A stretch of 64,000 nt of DNA from Flammeovirga agarivorans (lineage in GTDB: Bacteria > Bacteroidota > Bacteroidia > Cytophagales > Flammeovirgaceae): contig NZ_JABAIL010000004.1 of NCBI RefSeq assembly GCF_012641475.1, positions 434,001 through 498,000 of the forward strand, read 5' to 3'. Under the pieces are notes generated by a model. The model had not been told where the DNA came from. It worked only from the letters and a program-made list of their open reading frames with translations, and ran no database searches. Positions 46,511 through 56,433 of this stretch are shown in pieces. Made by a program: the position numbers and the translations under genes. Every line of letters starts with the position of its first letter. The first letter of the stretch is position 1.

Positions 46511-46998
46511 AACCAAAGTTTAAAATATCAGCTTCATAATGTTTATATATTAAATCTTTTGTTTTAATATTATAATAATTTTTATTATTAGTCTTATTAA
46601 TTTTTAGTAACGAACAGAATATTGACAAATATTCACACACTTCCTCAAAGTCTTTATCTAAATTCTCGAACTTTCCAATTAAATCAACCCACTATTCCCC
46701 TATTTTATTTAGAATTATTCAAATTGATAATAATGAGAATTCAACTTCATCCAATCTCATGGATTCCTATCAAAGGCAAATTTAAAGAAATTATCAAACT
46801 CTTTTTCATTCAAAGAGTTTGATAATTCTGATAATCTCATATTTTCATGAAATTTTTCAGAGTGACATTTTATGTCAACTTTTTCTAAAAAGACTGAATA
46901 TTTCTCTCATAAGGGCTATAACAATATTTTGATATTGCATTCCTAATAGAACTTACATTTGTTTTATCTACATGAATAAAATTAAACTTATTAAACAC
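46500..46998 (-). pseudogene. Decayed sulfotransferase (Sulfotransfer_2-like)
   Basis: The only long gap in the locus is readable as a broken sulfotransferase. From a GTG at 46998 one frame gives FNFIHVDKTNVSSIRNAI, the 5'-phosphosulfate loop region, ending at a stop at 46885. A shifted frame (46879-46757) gives FDNFFKFAFDRNP, the FKFAFVRNPWDR hallmark with Trp replaced by a TGA stop, and continues DWMKLNSHYYQFE. A third frame (46676-46500) gives GKFENLDKDFEEVCEYL, NKTNNKNYY and LIYKHYEADILNFGYEY, the family's C-terminus. There are at least two frameshifts, several stops and an internal deletion relative to the usual 200-250 residues. Confidence 0.8.
46789..46827. repeat. 16-bp perfect inverted repeat inside the pseudogene
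   Basis: Positions 46789-46804 and 46812-46827 are perfect reverse complements with a 7-base loop. No T run follows on either strand. It lies within the shifted middle segment of the decayed sulfotransferase. Confidence 0.7.
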
Positions 46999-46999
46999 A

Positions 47000-48004
47000 T
47001 TATGATAATGATTTATTTATCTTATCAATTTTTTCAGAATTTATTAAATAATTTTTTATTGACAACTCTAAAATCCGACCTTTAAAAAATTGTGTTTTTA
47101 GAAAATATATATTATCTACTTTATTTTTAGGTGACATCATGTATTTAGTTAAATTCCCTAAATATTTAAGAAAACTACCGAATAATAATTTAATTATAAT
47201 TAATATATTACTACCAAATATTCTATATTTTGAATATGAGTACTCATAAACATCAAACCAAACTGACGCTCTCCCAAATTTAAGTTGAAGATTAGATAGA
47301 TAATCCCAAGTCATCCTATTTGGTGATATCATATGTTTTAACTTTTGATCACCATTATAAAAAACTTTTTTTCCAAGTTTTCTAACTAGCCAACAAAATT
47401 CAACATCCTCACCTGAACTTAATGAAGTTGATGTTCTACCTACATTTACAAAAGAAAACCCTCTTTCTAATCCTTTATTTATGATATCTTTCTTAATAAC
47501 CATACCGGCCCCCCATACAAAACCTCTTGTTTCAGTTACATCTTCACTTAGTTGAGAACCTTGTTTACCTACAGCATAATGTTTTTCATATTTACTAAAC
47601 CAATTTGGAGGTGTTATCTTGTAGAATGGAAAGTTTTCACCTCCAGACACACCACAATCATGGTTTAAATTCATAAAACTAATAGATTTTTGAACCCAAT
47701 CATCATGTAAAATATTATCGTCATCAATATAACCTAATAAATCATATGAAGCTTTTTTGCATCCTTTGAGTTTAGCATATAAAAGTCCTTGTTTATTCTC
47801 TTTAACTATTTTTAATGGCATACTAAAATCTCCCCAAAGCTTCTGTGCTTTTTCAACTGTTCTGTCAGTACTATTATTATCTATTAAGAGGACTTCGAAC
47901 TTAATGTTTTGAAGATTTTTTTGTCTCTTTATTGCTTCTAAACAAACTTCAATAGTTTTTTCACTATTAAAACAACAAATAATTAATGAAATATTTTTAT
48001 ACAT
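47000..48004 (-). CDS. Glycosyltransferase family 2
   Basis: The 334-residue protein has a GT-A domain: ISLIICCFNSEKTIEVCLEA near residue 5, EVLLIDNNSTDRT near 38, and the metal-binding YIDDDN near 92-97. An extended ending with aromatic residues and YLGNLTKYMMSP near 285 may be membrane-associated. It is followed by the decayed sulfotransferase and lies 5 bases after the next GT4 gene upstream. Confidence 0.88.
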   Translation of the reverse strand: MYKNISLIICCFNSEKTIEVCLEAIKRQKNLQNIKFEVLLIDNNSTDRTVEKAQKLWGDFSMPLKIVKENKQGLLYAKLKGCKKASYDLLGYIDDDNILHDDWVQKSISFMNLNHDCGVSGGENFPFYKITPPNWFSKYEKHYAVGKQGSQLSEDVTETRGFVWGAGMVIKKDIINKGLERGFSFVNVGRTSTSLSSGEDVEFCWLVRKLGKKVFYNGDQKLKHMISPNRMTWDYLSNLQLKFGRASVWFDVYEYSYSKYRIFGSNILIIIKLLFGSFLKYLGNLTKYMMSPKNKVDNIYFLKTQFFKGRILELSIKNYLINSEKIDKINKSLS

Positions 48005-48009
48005 TATTA

Positions 48010-49224
48010 TTAAGCTTTTTTATAAAATGAAATATACTTATCAGTACATTCTTTTATTTTAAATTTTTTAAATGCCTCACCTGTAATTCTCTTTTTATAA
48101 TTATAATAGTTAAGATCATTCATATATTTATTTACTACATTGGCTACCTCTTTGATATTAACTTTTCCATCAGTAGAATTTTTAATTATATCCCCAGCTT
48201 GATTATTCGCTTCATCACATATCATTTTTGGAATTTCACCAATATCTGAAGCAATAATAGGTTTATTAAAATATAAATATTCAATGATTACATTAGGTAC
48301 ACTTTCTCCTTGAAAATAACTTAAAAGAAAAGCTAAATCGAAAATTTGAACATAATAAAGATAATCCAAAGGATTTGATTCAAATTGTAATAAATGAATT
48401 CCTTCTAAATGAGAATATTCTTTAACTAATTTCGATAAGTATTCTCCATCACCGATTAATATCAAACAAATTTCGCGATCAATTTCTTTTTTCAATAACT
48501 CGTATGACTGTAACAATAATTCCCATCCTTTTTCTGGAATTCCTCTTGAAACCATCCCAAGGATGAAAGTATCTTGACTTATTCCTAATTCTTGAAAAAG
48601 AACATCCCTTTTAGTTAATTTATAGTCTAACAAGTCTGGAATTGCTATATAATGTTTTTCGATTAATTGATCGTTTAAGAGATAATTTTTAATAGCATTA
48701 TAATTTTTGTCTGCGGTATATATAATCCCATCTGAAGAATTAATGATAGTTCTATATTCTTTTTCTAAATTTATCTTTTCTTTTTTCTCATTTTTATTTA
48801 ACTCATATTCACCATGCATGGTAATAATAAACTTAAAATTCAAATCAGTTTTAAGCTTACAAAATGACACAATTTTATCAGATGCATACATGTGACTATT
48901 AATAATATTAATATTATTAATCTTTATAAATCTTTTAAAATAAAACTCATTTATAAAATCCCTGAATCTAAATTTAAAACCGAATTTCAGAATAATTGCA
49001 TTAATTTTCCATATAAAAAATAAAACAACTGGATTATATGAAAAAGTATTAATAGATACTCTATCCTTATAAGTATCAAGAAGACCCTTATTTACAGCTT
49101 CAGGATTATGATCATAAACATATACTTTTGTACCCAATTCCTTTGATAAAGATTCCGCAAGTCTTAAAGCATACATTTGTGCACCACCCAAATGTAAATT
49201 TGTTATTGATAATAAGATATTCAT
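48010..49224 (-). CDS. Glycosyltransferase, GT4-like
   Basis: The 404-residue protein begins with NILLSITNLHLGGAQMYALR, the glycine-rich loop of GT4 N-terminal domains, and has the donor domain with GMVSRGIPEKGWELLLQSYE near residue 223 and SVPNVIIEYLYFNKPIIASD near 308. The start codon shares one base with the stop of the upstream sulfotransferase gene, indicating tight coupling. Confidence 0.9.
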   Translation of the reverse strand: MNILLSITNLHLGGAQMYALRLAESLSKELGTKVYVYDHNPEAVNKGLLDTYKDRVSINTFSYNPVVLFFIWKINAIILKFGFKFRFRDFINEFYFKRFIKINNINIINSHMYASDKIVSFCKLKTDLNFKFIITMHGEYELNKNEKKEKINLEKEYRTIINSSDGIIYTADKNYNAIKNYLLNDQLIEKHYIAIPDLLDYKLTKRDVLFQELGISQDTFILGMVSRGIPEKGWELLLQSYELLKKEIDREICLILIGDGEYLSKLVKEYSHLEGIHLLQFESNPLDYLYYVQIFDLAFLLSYFQGESVPNVIIEYLYFNKPIIASDIGEIPKMICDEANNQAGDIIKNSTDGKVNIKEVANVVNKYMNDLNYYNYKKRITGEAFKKFKIKECTDKYISFYKKA

Positions 49225-50069
49225 TAAAAAACCTTCTTATTTAATAATTCATTAAGTTTAATATTATGATTTTCAAAATAATCATCTAATAATAACTTAG
49301 ATTTTCCATCAATTTCAGCTGTATAATTTCCTTTTAAATAATTATTATTAATCACGTTCTCATCTAATTGAGAAAAAGGAATTTGAATGAAATCAAGAAG
49401 TTTTTCCATTTCTTCTTTAGTATTATTGATAAAATCTGAATAATTTATAACATGAACCTGAGACAGGTCAAAGTAGTTTAATATTCTTTTTAAATGTATA
49501 TGATAAATTCCATGATATACTACACCAGGCATATCATAAATATAATTTTCAAGATCAATGGAGTTAAGTTGTTGAATTTCAGTTTTAATTGTCTTATGAA
49601 AATCTGAAATTGAGCTAAATCTCAACCACTTTTCTTTATATTCTTCAGTTAACCTATTGTAAAAGAAGGGAAATTTTAAATTTTGCTCATTATTATCAAA
49701 AATATTTTTAAACATATTCCAAGCAGAATATGCTCTATCAACAGGATCTCTTAGTAATAAAATAAGCTTCATTTTTTCATTTACTTCAAAGGCTCTTTTA
49801 GGAAAGTTTTGATTTACTAAATATTCAGGTGATGCTTCAAAATATTTTATTTCTCTATTGAAAGAAAATTTAAATTCATTCACATAGTTTACAATGGGTT
49901 CATTTGTTATAAGAAACTGACTTTCCTTTCTTAAGGAACCTCTTAAGTTTTGTATTGAATTTAAATAATAATACAATGAGGTAGTCCCTGACTTTTGTGC
50001 ACCTATAATAACAAAATCAGGAAATTTAGTACCTAGATATAAAGATTTAAGTTTTGTTTTTAAGTTCAT
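49224..50069 (-). CDS. Sulfotransferase (N-sulfotransferase-like)
   Basis: The 281-residue protein has the PAPS-binding loop VIIGAQKSGTTSLYYYLN near residues 20-37, a catalytic-region RKESQFL near 47, and the 3'-phosphate motif LILLLRDPVDRAYSAW near 102-117. GVVYHGIYHIHLKRI near 180 matches the region of heparan-sulfate type sulfotransferases that shapes acceptor binding. It should transfer sulfate to a hydroxyl or amino group of a sugar in the cytoplasm. The 5' end overlaps the epimerase-like gene by 23 bases. Confidence 0.88.
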   Translation of the reverse strand: MNLKTKLKSLYLGTKFPDFVIIGAQKSGTTSLYYYLNSIQNLRGSLRKESQFLITNEPIVNYVNEFKFSFNREIKYFEASPEYLVNQNFPKRAFEVNEKMKLILLLRDPVDRAYSAWNMFKNIFDNNEQNLKFPFFYNRLTEEYKEKWLRFSSISDFHKTIKTEIQQLNSIDLENYIYDMPGVVYHGIYHIHLKRILNYFDLSQVHVINYSDFINNTKEEMEKLLDFIQIPFSQLDENVINNNYLKGNYTAEIDGKSKLLLDDYFENHNIKLNELLNKKVF

Positions 50070-50733
50070 TACTTTTCTTATTGTAATATTTATTTAATAA
50101 ATTATAATTGTAATTTATATCGCAATTCAATAACTCTTCTTTTTCGATAGTTAAATCGTCATATTTTTGTATAATTTTCACCTTAGGCTTTATATCTAAT
50201 ATCCCGCTCAGTAATTCAACGATCTCGACTACATTAATTTTATTATTCAACAGTATATTTTTAATTATGCTTTCACTAGCCAAAATTAGAGGTTTACAAA
50301 TTCTTAAAACATCTTCTACATCAATTAAATATCTCACGGAGTTTGAATACACAAATATTTCGTTATTTAATTCAATTTTTTCAACAAAATAATTCACTAT
50401 TGTTTGTTTATTTGTTGTTTTTCCTACGACATTGGGAAGTCTAAATATTCTATAACTACTACATCTGCTTGTAATTAAATTTTCTAATAAAATTTTATGT
50501 TGTACATATTTACTATTTGATAATGCTTTATTGTAAATACTACAAGTACTAAAATATACTATTACGGAATTATGGTATTTTGATATTACATCCTCGAGCA
50601 ATCTTTTTTCACGTAAAAATTCCTCATCTCTAGTTTCTCGTGAATTTGATACACCAGAAGCAAAGATTACTATATCTTCTATTTCATTGTATTCAATGAA
50701 AGCTCTTGCTAACATTCCATTACCTATTATCAT
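50047..50733 (-). CDS. Short NAD-dependent epimerase/dehydratase-like protein
   Basis: The 228-residue protein resembles a trimmed extended SDR. It opens with MIIGNGMLARAF, the nucleotide-binding GxGxLA, has YFSTCSIYNKALSNSKYVQH (Ser and a YxxxK-like SKYVQHK) near residues 60-80, and RIFRLPNVVGK near 94. It is about 80-100 residues shorter than usual, mostly lacking the C-terminal substrate domain. Reductase or epimerase activity on a nucleotide sugar is plausible. It is the first gene of the transcript and starts only 38 bases from the divergent LRR gene. Confidence 0.72.
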   Translation of the reverse strand: MIIGNGMLARAFIEYNEIEDIVIFASGVSNSRETRDEEFLREKRLLEDVISKYHNSVIVYFSTCSIYNKALSNSKYVQHKILLENLITSRCSSYRIFRLPNVVGKTTNKQTIVNYFVEKIELNNEIFVYSNSVRYLIDVEDVLRICKPLILASESIIKNILLNNKINVVEIVELLSGILDIKPKVKIIQKYDDLTIEKEELLNCDINYNYNLLNKYYNKKSNELKNKT

Positions 50734-50771
50734 TAAAATTTGGTATATTTATTTTTTTAATAATTGATATC

Positions 50772-53756
50772 ATGAATATAAAATTCACATACATAATCCT
50801 TTTTTTAGCAACAATAAACACATTTTGTTATTCACAAAATATAGCAAACGATTCTATTGCTTTATTAGAGTTTTATATTGAAAATCCGAATAACACTTTA
50901 AACTGGGACACCTCTAATGAACTGAAAAATTGGGAGGGAATAACTATAAAAAATAACAGAATAATAGAAATCAGTGTAGTGAATAAAAATACTCCTATTT
51001 TCAGTGAATCAATTTGTAATATAGACAGTTTAATATACATTAAATTCAACAATACAAAAATAGAAAACATTCCATCAAAAATTAACATGCTTCATCATTT
51101 AGAACGATTAACACTATACAACAATAGAATTACTACTATACCGCGTACATTAGTTGAATGCCCTAATTTGACAAGAATTTCTTTAACAGCAAATGACATT
51201 AAATCAATACCATCAAGTTTTTCAAACTTTGAAAATATACAAAGCTTTTTAATTGACAATAACAACTTAGGCTATAGTGGTCTAGAAACACTCCCTAATT
51301 ATTTTTTCTCCAATAATGTAATTACATATTCAACACAAAATACTATCTCAAGTGACACTACATTCTTTTATAATAATACCACAGAACTATTTGCACCTGA
51401 TTCTGCTGTCAATAATAGTTATCAATGGTTTAAAAATGGACAATTAATAATTAATTCAAACAGTAGATCAATAATTATTAATGAAAATGCTGAATTTTAT
51501 GTTGTTATTAGTAATAATGATTTCAGCCAACTCAACAATGTTACTTCTGGAAAATATTCAACAATAAATGCCGGACCCTTTTGGACAGATTCATTAGCAC
51601 TAGAAAGTTTATCAAATAATAACCCAACCAATAATTTAAACTGGAGTTCAACACTAAGAGTAAAAGATTGGAATGGAATAACCCACTCAGGTTATCTTGG
51701 TGACCAAGTTACTGCAGTAGATATTAATAATCAAGGTTTACATACAATACCTAGTGACATCCAAAATCTAACAGGCTTAGATTCACTTATATTAGAAAAT
51801 AATTATTTTGTTTTCGATGATTTATATTCAACACAAGGGTTAACTCCTTCTATGTTGTTTACTTATTCTCCACAAGCGAATTTAGGAGAAGAATTATCAA
51901 TTGGTTTTACTAATGATTCAATCCAGCTAAGTGTTGATCCAGCAATAACAAATAATTCAGGAAATAATATATATGATTGGTATAAAGATGGAGTTCTTCT
52001 TTTTGAAGACACTTTAAGAACTATAAAAGTAAAAGACGTAGGTATATATCACTGCGAAATAAGAAATAATGACTTTAGTGAACTCACATTATATCAAAAC
52101 AATATTTTTATCTTTGATCAGAATCTTTTTGACCAAGACTCTATTATTGTTAGAAGCATTGCTGAATTAAATTCCGATAACACTTTGGGATGGGATTTAG
52201 ACCAACCTCTATCTACATGGACAGGAGTTACTTTTAGAGGTGGGAGATTACAGTCTCTACAACTAAACAGTAAAAATCTAGAAACTCTCCCAGCAAATAT
52301 TGGAGACTTATCATTGATGGAAAGTTTAGAGGTAAATAACAATAATATCACATCAATACCAATAAGTATTAATCAATTAAGTACTACTCTTAAGTACCTT
52401 GATTTTTCAAATAATAATATATCCGAATTACCCGTTGAGATCTATGAATTAACTGCTTTAACTGATTTTATATTTAATAACAATAATATCACAACAATAA
52501 GTGATCAAATAGATAATCTAACCATGGCAGGCCACATCAATGCCTCAAATAACTTTCTAACTTTTGATGATTTATTGTTAATTAAAAATGGAATAAATCC
52601 TCCATCATTTGAGTATGCACCACAAGGAGCTGCAGGCGAGGAGCAGTATATTGCAACGGCTGGTATCATTTCAATTTCTGTAGATGACTCTATCGATCCA
52701 ACAATAACTAATAACTTATACCAATGGTATTTTGAAAACGATTTAATTATAGGAGCAACGGACAAAGAGTATTTAGTAAATAATCAATTTGGTACTTTTC
52801 ATGTCCTCATTAATAACAATGAATTACCAGATTTAACCCTCATCACTTCAAATATATTTGTTTCACCTGATGAAGTAAATCCAAATGACTCGCTTGCACT
52901 TATAACTTTAATTGATCAAAATAGTCAAAATACCATCAATTGGAATATTACAGATCCTGTTGGTACATGGGAAGGAGTTATTGTTAATGGAGAAACAAGT
53001 CAAGTTGTATCTTTAGATGTGTGGAGTAAAAATTTAGATAATTTCCCCGACGAACTTACTAAGCTTGATGAACTAAAGTCACTAAATATTGCAAATAATA
53101 ATATATACACATTACCGGATAATATGGGTGATTTACAAAACTTAGAATATGCAAATTTCTCAAGTAATCACCTTCCCTTTTCTGAATTAGATAAAGTTTC
53201 TATCAATATAAGTAATGGTAGAGGTAATTTTGTTTATTCCAATCAAAAGTATATTGGAGATGAAAACACTTCAGTTACTCTTGAAAATGGGTTCAATTAT
53301 ATATATATACCAAATGACATAATCACTGAAAATGATTTTTACCAATGGTATAGAAATGGCGATGCTATTAATGGTGAAATTGGTGATAGTCTTAGAGTAA
53401 ACAATACTGGTGATTATAATTATACAATAACCAATTCAAGATATATCAATACTCTTCTTACCTCATATTATATATCAGTTGATGGTGAAGTAACGAGTAC
53501 AGTCCCCTACTTAGATAACCGAATTTTAATATACCCAAATCCAACATCAAATTATCTAAAAGTACAATCTCGAGATGATGTTAGGATTGTTGATGTAATT
53601 CTACATAATACTAGTGGTGTAAGACAAGAAACACCCTACAATTCTATTTCTACAACAGTTAGAGAACTTTACATTAAAAGTTTAACGAGTGGGTTATATA
53701 TGGTAACTATTATTACAAATAAAGGTACAATAAGAAAAAAAGTTATTAAAGAGTAG
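50772..53756 (+). CDS. Leucine-rich-repeat surface protein with T9SS sorting domain
   Basis: The ATG at 50772 gives a signal peptide ending CYSQ; the frame is open 22 codons further upstream. The 994-residue protein repeats a module four times, starting near residues 27, 273, 456 and 706 with a DSLAL-type opening and a NTLNW-WxGI-like turn, each followed by leucine-rich repeats (for example LESLEVNNNNITSIPISI) and an Ig-like QWYxDG segment. Residues about 920-994 form a type A sorting domain (YPNPTSNYLKV and the final GLYMVTIITNKGTIRKKVI). It is exported by the type IX system and likely anchored to the surface. Ligand unknown. Confidence 0.87.
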   Translation: MNIKFTYIILFLATINTFCYSQNIANDSIALLEFYIENPNNTLNWDTSNELKNWEGITIKNNRIIEISVVNKNTPIFSESICNIDSLIYIKFNNTKIENIPSKINMLHHLERLTLYNNRITTIPRTLVECPNLTRISLTANDIKSIPSSFSNFENIQSFLIDNNNLGYSGLETLPNYFFSNNVITYSTQNTISSDTTFFYNNTTELFAPDSAVNNSYQWFKNGQLIINSNSRSIIINENAEFYVVISNNDFSQLNNVTSGKYSTINAGPFWTDSLALESLSNNNPTNNLNWSSTLRVKDWNGITHSGYLGDQVTAVDINNQGLHTIPSDIQNLTGLDSLILENNYFVFDDLYSTQGLTPSMLFTYSPQANLGEELSIGFTNDSIQLSVDPAITNNSGNNIYDWYKDGVLLFEDTLRTIKVKDVGIYHCEIRNNDFSELTLYQNNIFIFDQNLFDQDSIIVRSIAELNSDNTLGWDLDQPLSTWTGVTFRGGRLQSLQLNSKNLETLPANIGDLSLMESLEVNNNNITSIPISINQLSTTLKYLDFSNNNISELPVEIYELTALTDFIFNNNNITTISDQIDNLTMAGHINASNNFLTFDDLLLIKNGINPPSFEYAPQGAAGEEQYIATAGIISISVDDSIDPTITNNLYQWYFENDLIIGATDKEYLVNNQFGTFHVLINNNELPDLTLITSNIFVSPDEVNPNDSLALITLIDQNSQNTINWNITDPVGTWEGVIVNGETSQVVSLDVWSKNLDNFPDELTKLDELKSLNIANNNIYTLPDNMGDLQNLEYANFSSNHLPFSELDKVSINISNGRGNFVYSNQKYIGDENTSVTLENGFNYIYIPNDIITENDFYQWYRNGDAINGEIGDSLRVNNTGDYNYTITNSRYINTLLTSYYISVDGEVTSTVPYLDNRILIYPNPTSNYLKVQSRDDVRIVDVILHNTSGVRQETPYNSISTTVRELYIKSLTSGLYMVTIITNKGTIRKKVIKE

Positions 53757-53818
53757 TTTAATTACACCATAAATAGAAAGTCAAAATTTATTCAAAAAGG
53801 TTTGTTGACTTAAATAAA

Positions 53819-55543
53819 TTATACCTTTACTGGAGTTAAATCAATAATTCTATCACACCCTTCTAATGTTGATAGTCTATGAGCAATAATAATTATTGTA
53901 AGATCATCGGTATGTGATAATTTATTAATCGATTCTGTAATTTCCTTTTCAGTTTCAGTATCTAATGCAGAGGTTGCTTCATCAAAGAATAATATCTCTG
54001 CATCAAAATATAATGCCCTTGCGATTCCTACTCTTTGTCTTTGACCTCCAGAAAGCTTTGTTCCATTCTCACCAATCCTTGTATGCACTCCTTCTGGGAG
54101 ATTATTTGCTATTTTCCAAAGGCTTGATTTCTTTAACACTTGGTCAATTTTTTTATAATCTATATTCTTTTTCGAGGTGCCAAAAGCTATATTCTCCGCA
54201 AGAGATGCATCAATGATATATACTGATTGTTGAACATAACCAACCTTTTTAAAAAAAGCATCTTCGTATTCTGGGCCATAAATTTGACTGTCAATTCTAT
54301 ATTCACCTTTTGTCACTTTCAAAAATCCCAGAAGAATATTCATAATAGTTGTTTTACCAGAACCAGATGCTCCTATCAATCCTATTGTTTCTCCTTTTTT
54401 AATAACTAAAGAAAAATTATCAATAATATTAACTTTGTTATCAGGATAATGAAAATCTATTTTATCCAATATTAGTTCAACCTCAAAAGATATTTCCTTC
54501 TGAATTTCTTTTTGGTAATGTGTTTCTGTCTTTAATGGTTCTAGAACCTCAAATGTCCATTTATTTTGATTTAACCCATTAATATATGTCATCATTCTAT
54601 TAATTGATGGCATAATTCTAAATCCTGCAATAGCGAATACACCTAATAATTGTAACAACTCTAACCTTGAATTAAGATAGTAAACGCCATAAACATTCAT
54701 AACTAAAATTGCTAACATTAAAGAGGTCTCAATAACTCTTGTAGGTGCAAGATTATATATATTACTTTTAATATTTGTATTAGCAAGTGCGTCAACATCT
54801 TTTGTAATTCTATCTCGAAATTTATCTTCTGTACCTGAAATCAACACATCTACATACCCAAAAATACTTTGAAAGATATTCTGACTTAGTCTTGGGTTTA
54901 CATCCCTCCTAACATCACTAATTTTCAAAGATCTTTTCTGAACATATTTAAAAAATATAAAAAATACTGGTATAACTATAATAACCAACAAACCTATGAT
55001 TTGGATATCATAAATTGCAATACTAGAAACGATTAAAAATAATATAGCTAATTCATTAATAATATTTAAGACACCTAAAAATTGTTGATTTGCAAAGTTT
55101 TGAGTCGCTAGATGTATATTTCTAAATAAAATATTTGAATTCTTATCTTTAAAAAATAAAAAACCTTTTCTATAATAAATCTTATGTAGTCTTTTTGTGA
55201 AATCAGTATATAAACCCATTGCAAATTTACTTTGCTCCTTTACAATGAACATACCTCCAACATTCTTTATTGCTACTACTATAAATAAAATGGTAGTTAG
55301 CAAAACAATAAGTTGCTTATCATCAGTCAAACCAAAAGTAGTATAAATCCAATTTGCCCAAGTATATTTCTCAACCATATTATCTTCTAATAATACGGCA
55401 AATACAGGGAGCATAGCACTAAGACCAATAAGTTCTAGCCCGGAGTTAATAAAAAGAAGTATACTTACACCCACCGCTTTTAATTTTTGATCTTTTGGAA
55501 GAATTGATCGAATAAACTGGAGGGTTTGAAAAATGATTTTCAT
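53819..55543 (-). CDS. ABC transporter, fused permease and ATPase
   Basis: The 574-residue half-transporter has about six membrane helices in the first 330 residues and a C-terminal ATPase with Walker A GLIGASGSGKTTI near 381, signature LSGGQRQRVGIAR near 487, Walker B ILFFDEATSALD near 508 and switch His in IIIAHRLST. The plan matches exporters such as PglK/MsbA that flip lipid-linked oligosaccharides. Its place in the polysaccharide locus favours that role, but lipid or drug export cannot be excluded. A TAnnTTTG-type -7 box (55582-55575, minus) lies 32 bases upstream. Confidence 0.88.
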   Translation of the reverse strand: MKIIFQTLQFIRSILPKDQKLKAVGVSILLFINSGLELIGLSAMLPVFAVLLEDNMVEKYTWANWIYTTFGLTDDKQLIVLLTTILFIVVAIKNVGGMFIVKEQSKFAMGLYTDFTKRLHKIYYRKGFLFFKDKNSNILFRNIHLATQNFANQQFLGVLNIINELAILFLIVSSIAIYDIQIIGLLVIIVIPVFFIFFKYVQKRSLKISDVRRDVNPRLSQNIFQSIFGYVDVLISGTEDKFRDRITKDVDALANTNIKSNIYNLAPTRVIETSLMLAILVMNVYGVYYLNSRLELLQLLGVFAIAGFRIMPSINRMMTYINGLNQNKWTFEVLEPLKTETHYQKEIQKEISFEVELILDKIDFHYPDNKVNIIDNFSLVIKKGETIGLIGASGSGKTTIMNILLGFLKVTKGEYRIDSQIYGPEYEDAFFKKVGYVQQSVYIIDASLAENIAFGTSKKNIDYKKIDQVLKKSSLWKIANNLPEGVHTRIGENGTKLSGGQRQRVGIARALYFDAEILFFDEATSALDTETEKEITESINKLSHTDDLTIIIIAHRLSTLEGCDRIIDLTPVKV

Positions 55544-55662
55544 TTAAAAAATTCTTTGTACGTCGATAATGAAACAAAGGTAGAAAAATTTAGGTAATCA
55601 CTAGTGTAAAAGAGACAATAGATAAGTTTCTACATATCCCTACAGATGATAAATTTTTAGGG

Positions 55663-56433
55663 TTAGTGGGGGTTATTTTTAATATATGATATGATTTCAT
55701 CATAATTTTCTACCCATTTTTTGAGTGGTTGGCTATTGATCTTTTTTAATGCAGTATAATGGATTTTGTTATCTTTATTAATAAGAGACAAAAAAGATAA
55801 GATATTTGAATATTCCTTTTCATAATCAGAAAATAAAGATTCATACGTTAGTTTATATATATTAGAATATTGAATGAAGTGATTCTCTATATATTCTTTT
55901 TCTTTTTTATAATCCAACAAGTGTTGTAAAACCATTGGAGGAGAAAATGAAAAGGTCTTTTGAGATTCTTGGTCTACTTTGTCAGTAAGATAATTTAATG
56001 TTTTTCTAGCTTTTAATAATGAAATTATCATTGATAATGTATCCTCCCTATCAAGAAAAATGATCTTGATGTTATTTTTCACTAGGTATTTTAATACATA
56101 TGGATACCTGTAAGCTTGTTCGAACGTCAGCCTAAACCCTCTTTTCTGATTCTTATTTGAATAATTATATAGAAATTTTCTTATTAAATATTCTAAGGGA
56201 AAATTAAATTTGACACGACTAATAATATTTCTATTGAAAAGGAGGCCTAAAGTTTTATATCGTCTATGTTGATTAATGAACACATTAAATGATTCCTCTT
56301 CCCATGAAACTTGATTGAAAATTTCAAAGTCAATCAAAGCATCCGTAGACTTTTTTAAAGTATACATTAAATGATTGGACCCTGCCCTCCCTGGAGTCAA
56401 TACTACAAAATCATATTTCAATTTATTTTTCAT
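55663..56433 (-). CDS. Sulfotransferase-like protein
   Basis: The 256-residue protein starts with YDFVVLTPGRAGSNHLMYTL, a PAPS-loop type sequence of the form seen in Stf0-like and related sulfotransferases, with IKIIFLDREDTLSMIISLLK near residue 120 as the 3'-phosphate-binding segment and KAR after it. The rest is helical. It overlaps the flippase gene by 11 bases and so belongs to that transcript. It is distinct in sequence from the other two sulfotransferases in this locus. Confidence 0.75.
   Translation of the reverse strand: MKNKLKYDFVVLTPGRAGSNHLMYTLKKSTDALIDFEIFNQVSWEEESFNVFINQHRRYKTLGLLFNRNIISRVKFNFPLEYLIRKFLYNYSNKNQKRGFRLTFEQAYRYPYVLKYLVKNNIKIIFLDREDTLSMIISLLKARKTLNYLTDKVDQESQKTFSFSPPMVLQHLLDYKKEKEYIENHFIQYSNIYKLTYESLFSDYEKEYSNILSFLSLINKDNKIHYTALKKINSQPLKKWVENYDEIISYIKNNPH

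Noticed and set aside
46622-46822. 66-codon plus-strand open frame in the long gap
   Set aside because: It lies antisense to the decayed sulfotransferase, has no recognisable family, and is explained by that gene's composition.
46789-46827. Inverted repeat as a possible transcription terminator
   Set aside because: No T run follows on either strand and it lies in the middle of the decayed gene.
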